Below, one piece after another: positions 1 to 13,162 of a stretch of DNA of 64,000 nucleotides; position 1 is the stretch's first letter, and each line of letters opens with the position of its first letter. This stretch comes from Mesocentrotus franciscanus (lineage: Eukaryota > Echinodermata > Echinoidea > Camarodonta > Strongylocentrotidae). Made by a program: the position numbers and the translations under genes. A model generated the notes under the pieces. That model was not told the DNA's origin and did no database searches. It was given only the letters and a program-made list of their open reading frames with translations. The stretch covers positions 21,223,032 through 21,287,031 of the forward strand of contig CP137685.1 of the NCBI GenBank assembly GCA_037976565.1, given 5' to 3'.

Positions 1-1305
1 ATTCAAGGCTATGTTTTATAAACACAACTGAAGGACAACTTTCCATACAAAGCCCATCTATTTGGTATTCATATCAAACTCCTATACATTATAACATCCA
101 TCTGACCCTCATTCAGACAACATAAATTAATTGTATGGCTATATATGAAAAACATATAGCTATACATTAATAGTTTTCTTGTCTGAATGTTGTATAGTAA
201 AACGTTGTATATCGAAACCAACTTGTATAATGAAACACATGTTTTGAGCATGGATTGAGCAGAAACTGGATTAAGAATCAGGGTCATGTTCTCATCTGCA
301 CATCTTATCATACAAAAACAACCGAGCCTGGCCTATTGTAAGTATCCTTTGAAAATTGGCCGGCTGACTTGTAAACTGACATATTCTAAACTAGTTTCTT
401 TACATGAAATTTTTTTATATAACGTTTTTTACACAAATCTATTGTATTCACCTCTTTTGCTATACAACGATTCTTCATAAAACACTTCTTTATTACAAGT
501 TTCGTATAAATTTTCTCTTGTCTGAACAGAATACGACATTCTGTTTGTTATATGCACTAATCAGTGGGGCTTTGCCTACTGTCTAGCTCTTAATCTCGTC
601 CAAATCGAATAAATTAAATTTGATCAGGCGAAAGTGATCCAGGTGTAATTGGACAAATGAGTTGCAATCTAGCATTCTCACTGTCCCAGGTCCCAGCCCC
701 TTCGGCTTCGTGCAGCTTATTTGGTGAAATGTGTCCAGAGCATTTTATGCCAGGCTTCTCTGAATGGAACTTTGCTGTAATTTGGCAGATCTTACGGTAT
801 GGTATGGAGTGGGATGACACTGTTGCAATCAACCTCCAAACTTGGAGAAGATCATGGTATACAATACACGATATATATCTGTTTGCAGAACAGCAGGGTT
901 TTTTTGCAATCTACTAGGACTCCAGTGAAATCTGCTGCAGAAACCATGTTTTTTTTGTTTTCCTTCTTTCTTTTTTCAAAGAAGAAATTGAATGTATAAT
1001 TTCAAAAGTAAATGTAAGAACACGTAAATGAATCTGTACATCTTCAATTCAATATGTTACATAAATAAAAGAAATGTTCACAAGAGCTTTTTTAGGATTT
1101 TCTATGAAAAAGTTTATTGTCTCATGGCAATCTATATCTACAGAATTTTTCCTAGTTTAAAAGATTTCTAATTGAATTGAATTTTAAGAGCTATTTTTTT
1201 TAGCTAACTGGCTCTCCATTTTTATGTTGTTGTTTGTTTTTGTCACTGCATCAATTCCCTTCATGAGGTTAATGATCCTTGGTGTCTGAACGCACCTAGC
1301 ATGTC

Positions 1306-1348
<43 letters not shown>

Positions 1349-1369
1349 AATGATGATGATTATGATGAC
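1306..1369. repeat. (GAT)n microsatellite
   Basis: About 20 GAT units with two interruptions (GATAAT, GATTAT). Confidence 0.97.
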
Positions 1370-1817
1370 AAAGCTGTTGGCTGAACTACATGTAAATCCT
1401 ATAAAGATGATGAAATTCATGCTGAACTGTCTTGAACTTTCGGGTTCATTCTAATCATTGCAACACACACACACAAATGTACTTCTGCTTTCATTGAAGA
1501 AACAATTAAACGTTTTCAGCATTTTTCTAGTGTGTGAAAATGCTATTGTATTTATACTGGACGATGGAAAATATGAAAGGGTCTGTGACCTTCTGTGTGA
1601 CCTGCTCTAATATTCCCAACTATATTGATTGATTGAGGTTTGAATTTTGCCTGACTGTTCCAAAAACAAGTAGGCTTACAATGTAGATAAACAATCAGTG
1701 AAATGACACCTTTAAATTAAGGCAGTATATTCTACTGACACTACTTCAGATTTACGTTTACTGCTCACAATGTCCCGATGTGTCATCATCCATGTCCCAC
1801 AATGCATCACCAACCAA

Positions 1818-1880
1818 CTATACCTAACCCTAAACCCTAAACCTAACCTGACACCCAATTGCAACCCCAACCATAACCGT
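1818..1880. repeat. CCTAACCCTAA-rich dispersed repeat
   Basis: Short irregular TAACCC/TAAACC run followed by CACCCAATTGCAACCCCAACC. The same pairing of telomere-like units with a (C/G)ATTGCAACC tail occurs at 29960 and, reversed, at 31752. This suggests a dispersed repeat rather than an old telomere. Confidence 0.6.
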
Positions 1881-2229
1881 ATATCTTTGAAAAAGTGAAG
1901 ACGGGTGCAAGTGTGGCAGGAGCTAATGTCTTTTTTGTATGTAAAGATAGACAGAATGTATGCCATAAATTGGAAATGGCAACTTTTTAAACTAACCCTA
2001 ACCACTAGCCCAACACACAAGTCAAGCCACTGTCACCCTACCCGCTATTTGTATGTGAGGAAAGAAAGAACTGCGATTAGCATCAGTTGGCAGCATTCTG
2101 AATTGACGTGTCTGATATTACACAAACATCTTGACATAGTCTGTTAAAATAATAGAGACTTGAGCGATGCAGATCAGCCATATGGCACATTTAAACGAAG
2201 ATGAAAGGGAACAAGACACCTACTAATGG

Positions 2230-2418
2230 TACTATATATTGATGGAGCATACATGTTCAAGTACTCTATGAAATAATCGAGGGTAAATCAGGGGCATATC
2301 CAGGATTCAATGAAGGAGGGGGGGGGGCAAATTTTCCCTGCATATAATTTTCAACAGGGAGGATTAGGAACGAGCTTATCGAAACACAATTTCTTTGGGA
2401 GCACCCCCTAGTCCCCTG

Positions 2419-2453
<35 letters not shown>

Positions 2454-3250
2454 ATGAAGCGTAAGTGCTGAAGTACTCTATGAACTAATTGAGGGTACAT
2501 CAGGAGTATATCCAGGATTTTCATGAGGTGCGGGGGACAAATGTTCTTTTCCGTTTCCTGACATATTTTCCCTGAATATAATTTTCAACAGGAAGGGGTA
2601 GGAACAAGTTTTCTTAAACACACTTTCTTTCCTCTCACAAGGTTAAGGGGAGGGCACCCTTAGCCCCCTTGATATGCTGGATACGCCCCTCCACATGGTA
2701 AACAATTCATGCACAGAGCCGGCTGCTGGATCTGTCACTTCTATATGTACTGAATGTGACATGGCCTGGCAGACAGACTGATGCAAAGACTGCAAAGTTT
2801 GTTTGGGGGAGGGGGCACCCTTTAGCCCCCTGGATATGCTGGATACGCCCGTCCACATGGTAAAACCGTTCATGGGGCGCTGAATCTGTCACTTCTATGT
2901 GTACGTGAATGTGACATGGCCTGGCAGACAGAGTGATGGCACAGAATGCAAACTTTGTTTAGTCTGGATGCTGGGTAACTGGGTATATTTTCCCTGAATA
3001 TAATTTTCAATTTGGAGGGGTAGAAATAAGTTTTTCCACACATACTTTCTTTCCTCTCTCAAGGTAAGGGGGGAGGGCACCCTTTAGCTCCCTGGATATG
3101 CTGGATACATCCCTTCACATGGTAAAACCATTCACGCGGTGCTGGATCTGGCACTGTTATGTGTACGTGAATGTGACATCGCCTGGCAGACAGAGTGATG
3201 GCATAGAATGCAAACTTTGTTTAGTCTAGATGCTGGGTAACTGGGTTAAG
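2230..3250. repeat. Nested and tandemly duplicated transposon-derived block
   Basis: Two units of about 213 bases (2232 and 2446: GAAGTACTCTATGAA..., CAGGGGCATATCCAGG...) are followed by three copies (2650, 2813, 3078) of a module with GGGCACCCTTTAGCCCCCTGG, GATATGCTGGATACGCCC and GTGACATGGCCTGGCAGACAG. A (TA)n run sits at 2421-2451. CAGGGGCATATCCAGG and GGATACGCCCCTCC resemble ends of hAT-like elements. No coding remnant seen. Confidence 0.7.
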
Positions 3251-3596
3251 ATATAATGAGGTACAAGAAGCGAACCTGTCCCGAGACCTTTTGACCTTTG
3301 TTTACAAATATATTATACCTTCCATATTTTGCACGCACGCACCCTACCGTTTTTATTCTCACGCGCAGGCATCGTGTTTCGGTCAGGGTACATCAGGAGG
3401 TTATGTATGGATCATGGAAGCCAATATCAGGTAAGGTTGGTCTATTGCCGTTTGGTCTACAATCCGTTTGTTTATACAAAACAAGTCTGCTGCATACAGA
3501 TATATAGGTTCTATATGAGGAAGTAGTCAAAATGACCATTCTGGCTAAGTGGGTGACTGTAGATATATCTGTGACTGTAGAGGTTGACTGGGGATG

Positions 3597-3700
3597 CCAT
3601 GAGGTGGAGCCCTGGCATGGCACCAATCCCCTTTGGCAAGCCATTAATCTACATTTGCCACACTCGACCCAGGTGAAGCAGATGGGTACTTCAAGAGATG
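3597..3700 (+). mobile_element. SINE fragment (body only)
   Basis: CCCTTTGGCAAGCCATTAATC, then ACATTTGCCACACTCGACCC and AGGTGAAG match the body of the tRNA-derived SINE at 7085. The tRNA-like head and the ATT tail are missing. Confidence 0.7.
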
Positions 3701-3814
3701 TATTAAATGAAATGCATTTATGTAATTATACTGTTCACCAGAAATAAAGTCTTGATTTTAAAAAATTGAACAAATAACTTTGGTAATGTTCACCTATCGT
3801 ATCTGAAATATAAT

Positions 3815-3888
3815 CACTTTGTTCAGAAGGACATTACATCCATGTTAAAGTATATGAGCTAATGCTCTTCTGGCTACTCAGCAGACAA
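3815..3888. repeat. SHR hairpin, degenerate left arm
   Basis: TTTGTTCAGAAGGACATTAC and GAGCTAATGCTCTTCTGGCT with outer CAGCAGACAA. Confidence 0.7.
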
Positions 3889-6078
3889 TTTCAGGAGTCC
3901 ACTTTCACCCTAAATATTCCACACCTAGACAGCAACATTGCTGCCCCCAGAGATACAGAATAATACTGCATTAATTGTCTCAACTATACCATGAAGGTGT
4001 GGAAAAGGGAGAGAATTCAGCTAATTGAATAGACTCGTAGGCGGAGGAATCCAAAGCGATTCAAGTACTAATGAATTCAGGCACATGGAAAGTCCTAGTT
4101 AAAACAAACATGCCCAGCTCTAATCTATCTTAATGCCACAGTTTCTCTTTTTCAAGATGATCTGATAAAGGTGTCGAAAACTCTGTTTAATAGTTCCCCC
4201 CCGCCCGCGAGAAGATACCCATTTCTAGTAACAGCCAATCGACCAGCAAATTAAGTGATTTACAGGTATGGCCTGTGTTTGCCAAGTTAATGTTGGAGAG
4301 GGCGGTAAACAGACGAAGACCGTCATTAGCCGAGGCACTGACATGCCGTGGAGTGATGCGACTTGAAGGCTACAATAGTGCTTAATCCATTTAAAATTTG
4401 TCAACCCTTTTCCCATCATTGGCTTAAGTGGCCCACTGCCCAGTGCTCTATACCGCCACTGCAGTGTCAGAGCACAGAAATTCAATTAGGGGTGTGTTTA
4501 CACTAGCCCAACTTGGCAAGTGGGTTCATTTCAAATAACTACATCGTTTCCTCCGAGGCTGAGATATATGTGTACATGCATGTACATCAGCAATGTATAG
4601 TTACTCTTTTGTAAAGCGCCCCCCCCCCAAACAACAACAACAACAAAACAAAATCTTGCATTGTTTTCATTTCAGATGATAATAAGCATGATAAAAGAAC
4701 GTTTAAGCTGCTGTGAAGATATTTTTCTCCAGTGGAAAATCAAACAATGGGAAATGAAGGGAATAAATGGACAAAACAAAAGCAAAATTACATTGTAACA
4801 TGAGAGTAATTTCTGGATGAAATATTTTCCATAAAAATCAAATTTGGACAGAATCAGAGCGTTTTTGTTTGGAGGGGAGGCTGGCAAAACTGAGAGTGAG
4901 TGTGTTGCCATTGGAAAATGTGCCGAATATTCCATAATTTGATTCTAATAATTGGACATTACAAACTAAAGTAAGACAGTAAAGTCATACAGGATTCTAA
5001 TATGAATCATCAGCACATAGGTATGGCGTCGGCACCAATCAGTGGCTCCCCATCATGCTCAACTCTGTTTGTACACTGTGCTGCTATCAAGGTGAAGCGT
5101 ATTAAAAACCAGTGCAAACAGGCCCATTAAACGCACACTGCTTGGACGGCCAATAAAACAGTGTGCGAATATGAGCACAGGGTTGATTAACTCGATTCTC
5201 GGGAGAATGCGGTGCGCGTCCACCCTCCCCGCTCCAATCAAGCCCTGACGATGTTGACTCAATACCAGATGCTCCGTACCGCCTCTCATCGTCTAAACAA
5301 ATTTGAACGCTATAAACACCGCTTACACGCATGGGGTTCCCTCACTCAATCATTTGCCCAACATCTTGATTAATTCCCTGTGATGTAAACAACTCGGTGC
5401 TTGCACCCCCTCTTACGCGTTCTACTGATCGTTAGTGATATCATAGGGGGTCTCTATATGGTTCACTTCGTTCAAAAGACGCGTTCCCCTATTTATTATG
5501 AGCTGAAGAGTACACTAGCAGGTTTAATATCACATTTCTGCATAAGGAATAGCTATTATAGAAAGAATGAGGCAATGGGACTATTACTATTCCATTCATC
5601 ATAGATATGTGCATGTTTATAAGCTGTATCTACTCAGGGCTGATTCCAATTGCCAAATACATAGATTGGTTGACTGATTAATTGTATATATTTCAACACA
5701 CTACTACGAAAGCAATTTGCTTGTATAGCACGCAGGGGACCTACCTATTAGAGGAACTAGGTGAGAGAAAGAGTAATTAATGCCTTAGCCATGGGCACAG
5801 CTAGGTAGACTGACACAGTCTCAAACCTAAGATACCGTAAGACTATTATTGCCTTATAAACTGAAACAAAGCATCTTAAAGCCAGTCTGCCCTAGTTTGG
5901 CCAGGAGGGATTAGACCTCCCAGCATGGTCACTGATAGGTGGTTATCTCATCAACTCAGCTCTCAATTAACATAAGAAAAAGAGGATCATGGGGGACCAA
6001 CAGGCACCGCTTAGGCATTGTTTTCTATATAGAGGGAGCAAGTAGCTACAAGTAGCTACAAGTAGTGCGGTGGGGCTT

Positions 6079-6230
6079 TAAGGTTTGTTCAGATATAGCG
6101 CGCTAAACCGCCACCCCCCAAATAAAGCTTTTTTTTTTTTACATGTAAATAAAAGGCAATTGCGAGCAACAAAAGTCCTGCGTGTATTCACTGAGTCCTG
6201 ATACAGAAATTAGCTTTAATAATGTCATTG
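6079..6230. mobile_element. GTTCAGATA element, truncated
   Basis: AAGGTTTGTTCAGATATAGC...AAACCGCC, then a TGTAAATAAAAGGCAA...CAAAAGTCCTGC...TATTCACTGAG body shared with 27206 and 49737. The right end is not found. Confidence 0.6.
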
Positions 6231-7084
6231 TAAAAATTTTTAAAAACGCTGCCGTTTGCTGTGTCAAATCTTAACAAGACCCTAGTGTTAATCACATATT
6301 TCATGTATATTTTTTACTAAGTACTCTCTTCCCTGCCTGTATGAAATATCCACCAGTGAATGATCAAAGATGACTACTTATCACAGGTGCCTGCTTTTCT
6401 CATCTACACCACAAAATCAACACAGAATTTAATGAAGTATTAACAAAAACATTAAAATACCCTGGAACTTTTGGATAAATTCCTAGAAAGCAAGGAAAAT
6501 CCATTACTGCAAAGAAAACAAATTTAGACTACATCTACATCCAAATTAACCCTCTAACTTAATCATATCGGCGTGAAATCTAGCAGATGTTCGACACAAT
6601 ATGCTGCCGTCTGAAGGGCCGATTAAAGACTGATCCACTCCATTGTAATAGGTTTGACATCGGGCGCTTAATATAACGAAAGACAATATCTCGTAATTAC
6701 ACTCTTGGTAGTAGGTAGCCAGATGGCATTGAGAACGCTCTCCGTGGAAGATATCACACCTTTTTGAGGGTCTTTTTATTTTCAAGTCGCTATTACAGGT
6801 GCTTGGCATTTAATCAAGCAAAGGATGATAATGATGTACTTAAAGGATGTGAAGAACCTTACTGGGTTATTAAGAATTTAGGTTTTGGTTTGTAAACACA
6901 ATGTTAAGAAAGGGATGATGATTTGGGGGAAGGTGTGAGTGTTCTGTAAATATGACATATTTCAGCTTGAAGATTATTTCTGTATTTAAACAGGACAAGT
7001 AAAAAGTTTCTAGAATTTGTAAGGTTTTTTTAATTTTTGGTTTTTACTTGATATACATGTACATCTATAGGGTTCTATTCGTAG

Positions 7085-7375
7085 AGATGTCATGGTCCAG
7101 TGGTTACGTCGCTGGACTGTCGATGACAAGGTCCGTGGTTCGAGTCCCGCCGCGGCTCTAATGTCCTTTGGCAAGACATTGATCTACATTTGCCACACTC
7201 AACCCAGGTGATGTAAATGGGTACCTGGCAGGAATTAATTCCTTGGAATGCTAGAGCACCGTAATGGCAGCACAGCTAAAGCGGGGTTATAATCTCCAAG
7301 TTTGGAAGCGCTTAGAGACTTAATTGTAATTTGTGCTATATAAAAGCTCAGTATTATTATTATTATTCAATAGTC
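7085..7375 (+). mobile_element. tRNA-derived SINE, near full length
   Basis: The head has box A-like TGGTCCAGTGGTTA and box B GGTTCGAGTCC. A tRNA-unrelated body follows (CCTTTGGCAAGACATTGATC, GTACCTGGCAGGAATTAATT), then TGTGCTATATAAAAGC and an ATT-repeat tail. The boxes form the RNA polymerase III promoter expected for such SINEs. It is not a functional tRNA: the acceptor stem and CCA-end context are absent. Confidence 0.85.
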
Positions 7376-8060
7376 ATTTCCCAGGCAGTATTTTAAATGA
7401 GTAAAAAAGGCTAAATAATTATCTCTATTTTAAATCACACGTGAGTTGATGCTCATGACCAGGTCCTGAACATTTCACAAGTACACAACCAAACACATCT
7501 TTTTCTCGAATAACTATCAAAAAGTACCTTTAGCTTGGTTTAACTTCAATCATGACCCCACAATAGAATGAAGAGTGCCTAAATGCTCCACTAGTTTGTA
7601 TCCCCAGCTTATCGTGATAAAAATTTGAAATCAAGAAAAAAGATAACGTCAAAAGGGTAATGACATCATCACTGCTGCATTATAGGAGCATCTCTTGTCC
7701 AAAATGATGAAGACAAGACAAGACATCGAGGGCTTCATCAATGCGCACCTTACTCCATGCCCCCCATCAAAAAGGTCGACATTCTACCAGACAGCCAGCC
7801 CTTCCTTCAAAAGAATAAGATATTCTCCATCTCTTCCGCTACAATGCTTTCCCAGGTTAGGGTAATCGTGTAAGGAGCACATCAGTAACGCTTCGATGGT
7901 ATATTAAGGACCCACATACAACGTCTGTATTTTGGATGTAAACAAGCCCTTCAATCAAGTGTCAGGTGATCGATGGCGTCGGCTTTGATGGGGAGCCGGT
8001 GTTAGCCGTGGCCTTGATCAAAATTTGATTTTGCTCATCAGCACATGAATATACTAGTCG

Positions 8061-8135
8061 GTTGAGGAGCAGAAAGGCATTTTGACTATGTTTTACAGAT
8101 AAGGATTAATACTCTTTTGGCTCTTAGCAGACAAC
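8061..8135. repeat. SHR hairpin
   Basis: GTTGAGGAGCAGAAAGGCAT and GGATTAATACTCTTTTGGCT with outer CAGACAACG. Confidence 0.75.
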
Positions 8136-8550
8136 GTTATCATTCATACAGGTGCACAGAGCAGCAAAGGTACAAAGTGTGATACAAATTACTACGTACA
8201 TGATTAGGCTACGCCCCTTAATTCAACTCGGCGGAACACAATGTATCATGAGAATAGCCAACCACTGTTACAGATTGTAATCTAATGCATTATGCTTTAT
8301 ACAAAAGCTGGGTACAACAGATGTTTGTAAGGGGTTTCCACTTCACCGAACTTCATACTTTCATCACAATGTAATACACTAATGAGTGAATCTAAGCATA
8401 AGTAAACATGGACATGGCATAATTGTCAATTGATTAATACTATCTGCTTAGAGCTGGAAGATCATTAACTATACCATGTACAATCACATCAAATAGAAAC
8501 ATCACTAGGCAATGCTCATCAAACACCCTCTTTATTTTACTTTTATTTAA

Positions 8551-8802
8551 AGACCACCTGTCTATAAAGACCGCATTTTCTTGTTTCCCTTGAAAATGGT
8601 TTCTCATTGAAATGTGTACTAGAAGACCACCTGTCTATAAAGACCACTTTTGGTGTTTCCCTTGGGCGGTCGCTATAGACAGGTTTGACTGTACATACAG
8701 TGAAACCTGCTTCAGTGGCCACATGCATTGAAAGACCACCTGTCTATAAAGACCATAATTTCTTGTTTCCCTTGAATGATCTATATATACAGGTTTCACT
8801 GT
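8551..8802. mobile_element. CAGTGAAACCTG TIR repeat block
   Basis: Three copies of AGACCACCTGTCTATAAAGA followed by TTTCCCTTG. One unit (8698-8802) is bounded by ACAGTGAAACCTG and CAGGTTTCACTGT. A neighbouring unit ends CAGGTTTGACTGT at 8680. Short non-autonomous elements; no coding capacity. Confidence 0.7.
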
Positions 8803-9076
8803 TATTTTCATTCCCAATGATTTTGCACATGCTCAATACTCATACAATAAAGTGCAATTCGATGATAAATGGATTTTGTCTGAATTTATTTTTGATTGTT
8901 ACTGGAACTCATGATTATCTTAAACTCCCTTCTAGCACTTGACAGGCAATATCAATCAATCAACATTCATTTTCATAGTCAACATTTCCATCCATATTCA
9001 AACACTTTATAACTATTAAAAAGACTATAACATGACGTAGGCCTGGGCGATACAATGAATTATTTCTTGGACTTAC

Positions 9077-9168
9077 TTTTTGCCCTTTTCTGACTGCAAT
9101 GATCCGCTGTATTTTCCTCTCTGGCTTAAGATTTCATAGATTTCAGGGACCACTGTTGCAAACAAGGC
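9077..9168 (-). CDS. KCNMA1: BK (Slo1) potassium channel exon: end of S6 and linker to RCK1
   Basis: Short exon of 92 bases, found by reading the reverse strand: acceptor ctactacag, 30 codons plus AA, donor gtaagtc. The peptide is ALFATVVPEIYEILSQRGKY followed by SGSLQSEKGK. It aligns with human [22 protein letters not shown]. The S6 Phe equivalent to F315, the Pro, and both Glu residues of the inner-mouth charge ring (PEIxE) are kept, which fits a large conductance. The RKK of the S6-RCK1 linker is RGK, and Ser-Tyr before the Pro is Thr-Val. The next exon should complete a Lys and start the RCK1 domain (HIVVCGH in other animals). I could not find it in 1-9076, so it lies off the left edge. 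Confidence 0.92.
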
Positions 9169-9954
9169 CTGTAGTAGGATGAAAAGTCATTATCATTGTC
9201 AAACTTTTCTAGCAATATTCAAACACATTATGACTAAAAGAAAAAGAAAAAAATAATGAAAATAGGTAGAATATTGAAGGCTTGTTCACATCTGATGCAG
9301 TTAAATGCATTTTTTTTTTACAATGACATAAATGTAACGCAATTCACATTTCTGTATCTGCGAACATAAATATGTGAGTACCTATAGTGCCTTTGTTATG
9401 TGCAGCAACTTTTTTGTTAAAGTGTTGTATAACCTGCCAAGAAAGGCCACCTGTCTTCAGTGGCCATTTGCTCTACATTCCCTGTATGATCAATACCAAA
9501 AAAGTTATTGTCCTTTGTTGGATTTCCCTCTAGATTTCACTGGCCTGCTTCTCTCTTTTGTGCCATGGTGATTTTACTTCCTAATCCTCAAACACTTGAA
9601 CTTACAAAATGACATTTAAAATTTGCAATATTACATTTTGCATGATATGTTTCTACCTATTTGACTAAATTGTACAATACACATTCTTCCTTTCCACTGA
9701 TTCAATGTGTAATGTTTACCATCCGTTGAATTTGATGTATATCTTTCATATTTACTTTTTTGCTGTTGGATGTTTTCTATGCTTTTTTATGCCAACCATT
9801 TCTTCATATTGTAACCACAACATTAGTAGACTTTGGATAACTGTCTTGTAACATATTTTCATTGTTGATAAACCAATTTTAAATACTAAAAAAAGAAAAA
9901 AGGAAATAAGGACAGAAGGAAGAGGAAGAATTAAAGATGGCTGAATCGACTCAC
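9169..9954 (-). other. BK channel intron between S6 exons
   Basis: Intron of 786 bases separating the two S6-coding exons. It contains a degenerate piece near 9435-9500 of the CCACCTGTCTATAAAGACC repeat seen at 8550. A stretch at 9179-9245 resembles 8963-9022 on the other side of the small exon. Otherwise no structure is seen. Confidence 0.9.
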
Positions 9955-10125
9955 CAAGCCGCCGAAGATGAAAAGAGTGGCAAAGATCCTTCCAAGGACC
10001 GTTTTGGCGTACACATCACCGTAGCCGACCGTTGACATGGTAACGACCAAGAAATAAATACATGTCCAGTATGAGAGGGGTTGCTTGTTGGCAAATTGCA
10101 ACCAAGGGTCACCTGAATTCTCGAC
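9955..10125 (-). CDS. KCNMA1: BK (Slo1) potassium channel exon: turret, selectivity filter, first half of S6
   Basis: Exon of 171 bases, exactly 57 codons: acceptor acttccag, donor gtgagtc. It begins [20 protein letters not shown], the BK outer turret, and contains the pore signature [17 protein letters not shown] is the K+ selectivity filter. The Tyr after GDV corresponds to the external tetraethylammonium site of Slo1, so external TEA block is predicted. The exon ends [13 protein letters not shown] at the start of S6, as in vertebrate genes. About 70 percent of positions match human Slo1 as I recall it. TVGYGDV rather than TVGFGDV favours Slo1 over vertebrate Slo3. Confidence 0.97.
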
Positions 10126-11194
10126 CTGGAAGTAACATCAATTAAAAAGAATGATGATTTAGATCAAAAAGAGAGTACTAAATATCATGAATAATAAAGA
10201 TTCGAGATTCAAGATATTTTAATTAACCATAATCATAATAACATACAAGTAATAATACAAGATACATATGGAATATGGTAAGGATCGTTATAAAAGATGA
10301 CTATAACAACAATAGCTCTGATAACAACAATAGCTAGATAGTCCATCATTTTCCTCAAAACTATAAAGGACATTCCTTTTCACATTCTACACTCAATTGA
10401 TTCAGCTACTTTGATGACTATGTCAAATTGCTTCATAGAATCAAAGGTAAGAACCAAAGACATACTATTTCAATAATTTATTCATTTGTGGTTTTTGCCA
10501 CTTTGTTAATTTAATCAAATGCTTTATAGCCATGAATTTGTTTAATGTATCAGATTTCATGCTTGTTGACTGTCTCTATATTGATACTTGAAAGCAAAGA
10601 AAGAAAGTACATACAGTTTTGGCAATTAAAACAAAAAATCATTTAAAAAATACATCTTTTTCAGAATTCAATTTTATGATTAATGGATTTTTCTTCTGTC
10701 TTATTTAAAAGTGCATTTATCGGTTCAAAATTGCGATTTGAGAAATAACGTTATACAGGATGTATCAGATTTTGTGGTATATTGGATAATTGATTGTGTA
10801 TAACTACTCTACATGACAAATTCAGCCACTATTTTGTCAGCGCTTTGCAAATAAAAACAAATTGTGAAGGAAACCTTGCTGCTGAAGGCTGCTAACATCT
10901 AAGAAAGCAAATGTAATTAATGGGGAAGCAAGAATCAATTTGTTATTTCAGCATAACGTCGGTCCCCAAAGCAGGTGTATTGGAATACTGAATAGAATGA
11001 CTAAAATGAATGAATGCAAGATTCAAAAGCCTCACACCGAAGGTTTTATTCTGTACACGCACTTGCAATTGGCAATTACCTTCCCTCGCGCCTCCACTGC
11101 CAATTGCTGCATGTTTTATTAGAATTCCCGCAAATAATCTCATTATCAGAAAATGGATTCAACCCCCGTTTGAAGATCCACGGCTCGAGGGGCT

Positions 11195-11830
11195 CATGCA
11201 TTTTGCTTCGGAAGGCTTATTCACAGATATCTATATATCTTTCTCTTCTTCAGATGTATGAGCATTTTTTTATTTTTTTATCTCTCTCCTTTTCCCTCCA
11301 AGATTATTATTAATGCAAAGTGTAGGCCTATGTACTGTATGTGACTGAACTTTGTATTTGCTTCGTAAGGTTTACACACAGACATCTATATATCTTTCTC
11401 TTCTGCAAATGTATGAGGCATTGTTTGTTTTTTTTAACTCTTATCTATTTTCCTCTATGATAACCAATGCAAAGTGTAAGCCTATGTACTGTATGTGACT
11501 GACATATTTAATTTCATTAGGAAAGCTTATACACAAACATATATCTTTCTCTCTTCTGAATGTTTAAAGATTTATTTTATCTCCCTTTTTCCTCCTTCTC
11601 CTTCTCCTTCTCCTTCTTTTTCTTCTTCTGCCTTCTATTTATCTATTTTCCTCTATGATAACTAATGCAAAGTGTAATAGCCTACAGTATGTACTGCATG
11701 TGACTGACATATTAATTTGATTGGGAAAGCTTATTCACAAACATATATCTCTTTCTACTCTGAATGTTTGAAGATTTATTTTATCTCCCTTTTTCTTCCT
11801 CAATTGTTCTCCTTCTCCTTCTCCTTCTCC
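11195..11830. repeat. Diverged tandem array of about four units
   Basis: Units of roughly 150-205 bases share GAAAGCTTATTCACA...ATATCTTTCTCTTCT, a T-rich or CTT-rich stretch, CCTCTATGATAAC, AATGCAAAGTGTA and TGTACTGTATGTGACTGA. The CTTCTC tracts at 11590 and 11805 give spurious poly-Leu frames. Confidence 0.85.
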
Positions 11831-12717
11831 TTCTTCTTCTGCCTCTTTACCTCATCTCATTTCGCTTTCTACTTATGAAAATGCCTTTTCCTGCATCTCA
11901 TTATCTTCCCTGTAAATTGATGCAGACAGGTGCTTTTGTATGCGCACCCTAATATAATGTTTAAATTTGCTTTTGAAATACAAAACTCAGTAACCTTTCC
12001 TGACATCATGCCTCATGGTATTCATTGCCTGCCTTCACAAATACATGTGAATTTCTTTAATTTCTTCATCTATTTTAATGGGGACAGACCACATTTTTTT
12101 TCTCCCTGACTCTGTATGTTTGCGGTTTCTTATTGGTATACTATATTTAAAATATTAGCTCTAAACTATACTTCTGCAAACACAATATTGCAAGTTTGAT
12201 ACTAAAACTGCACTCTAAATAAAGGAAAAAGTGACACAGGTTAGACTTCTCAAAGCACAAACAGCATAATTTCATTTGTGTGCAGGCATTAAACATACAA
12301 TCATCTTTTATTGCTTTTGGATTTAATACTCTTTAGATGTTTACTGACCTAACGGTCATATAGTTAATTATACAGGTGATTTTATGTCTTCTCCACTTTT
12401 ACTGATAATTGTTTTTATTATTCGATGGTGACTGAACCTGACTGATCCCTTTAAGTTCATTTTTAAGCTCTCTCCCAACACTGCCTTCTCACATATATCA
12501 CTACGAAGCATGCGAAATTCTATTCTCAATTTCAACCACATGCATGGACGAACAAGAATAGACGTATCAGTAAGGTCCAGTGACGTTGAATGCCATGGCC
12601 ATGTAATTAAAACGATTGTGCGACACTTACTCTGATAGCACACGTTGCTCCACAATCGTTTGCTTCTGCAATGTAATTCTTAGCATCAATCCTGACCCCA
12701 ATACTATACCTACACAT

Positions 12718-12755
12718 GTAAACCCAACCCTAACCAAACCAAACCTAAAACTCAA
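12718..12755. repeat. AACCCTAACC-rich stretch
   Basis: AACCCAACCCTAACCAAACC, a weak member of the CCTAACCC group. Confidence 0.45.
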
Positions 12756-13162
12756 ATAATTATAACACTACATCTCTGACAAAATAAGCCCAACGGCAGA
12801 GCATACATTGAATCATCTTAAAATCAATTTATCCAGTTTGTTGAAATTATCCATTAGATTAATGAATTTTTCATTCTAATAATATTATGCTTAATACATG
12901 AACCACCTACTTCCCAAAGGCAATGCATTATACATTGGCAATTTATCAGGAAATCTATGAACATGAAACTTTTTTTTGAAGTGAAAATATGTGAGTAATT
13001 CGTCAGAATGACTGATCACAGAAACATTCTAGTTAATTACAATCAATCTATCTTACACAGCCCAGCTACATTAAATGGGATGCAAGTCTTACCCTGTATT
13101 TGACTTATACAAGTTTACTGCTATGCAGTTGTTTTTGTTAACAGATAACTTAGACTACTTAC

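Larger units (their letters stand above)
1..9076 (-). other. BK channel intron (3' side runs off the left edge)
   Basis: Intron following the exon at 9077-9168; no further Slo1 exon was found to position 1. It holds a GAT microsatellite, a nested repeat block (2230-3250), SINE pieces, two SHR hairpins and a CAGT(G/C)AAACCTG repeat block. I recognise nothing in 1-1300, 3890-6040, 6230-7080, 7375-8060 or 8140-8540 beyond AT-rich unique-looking sequence. Confidence 0.85.
10126..13162 (-). other. BK channel intron between the S5 and pore exons
   Basis: Intron of 3037 bases. It is mostly AT-rich, with a four-unit tandem array at 11195-11830 and a short CCTAACC-rich stretch near 12720. I see no gene in 10126-11190 or 11850-13162. 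Confidence 0.9.

Noticed and set aside
1..9060. Next BK exon starting HIVVCGH
   Set aside because: No matching reverse-complement sequence with splice sites was found; it must lie beyond the left edge.
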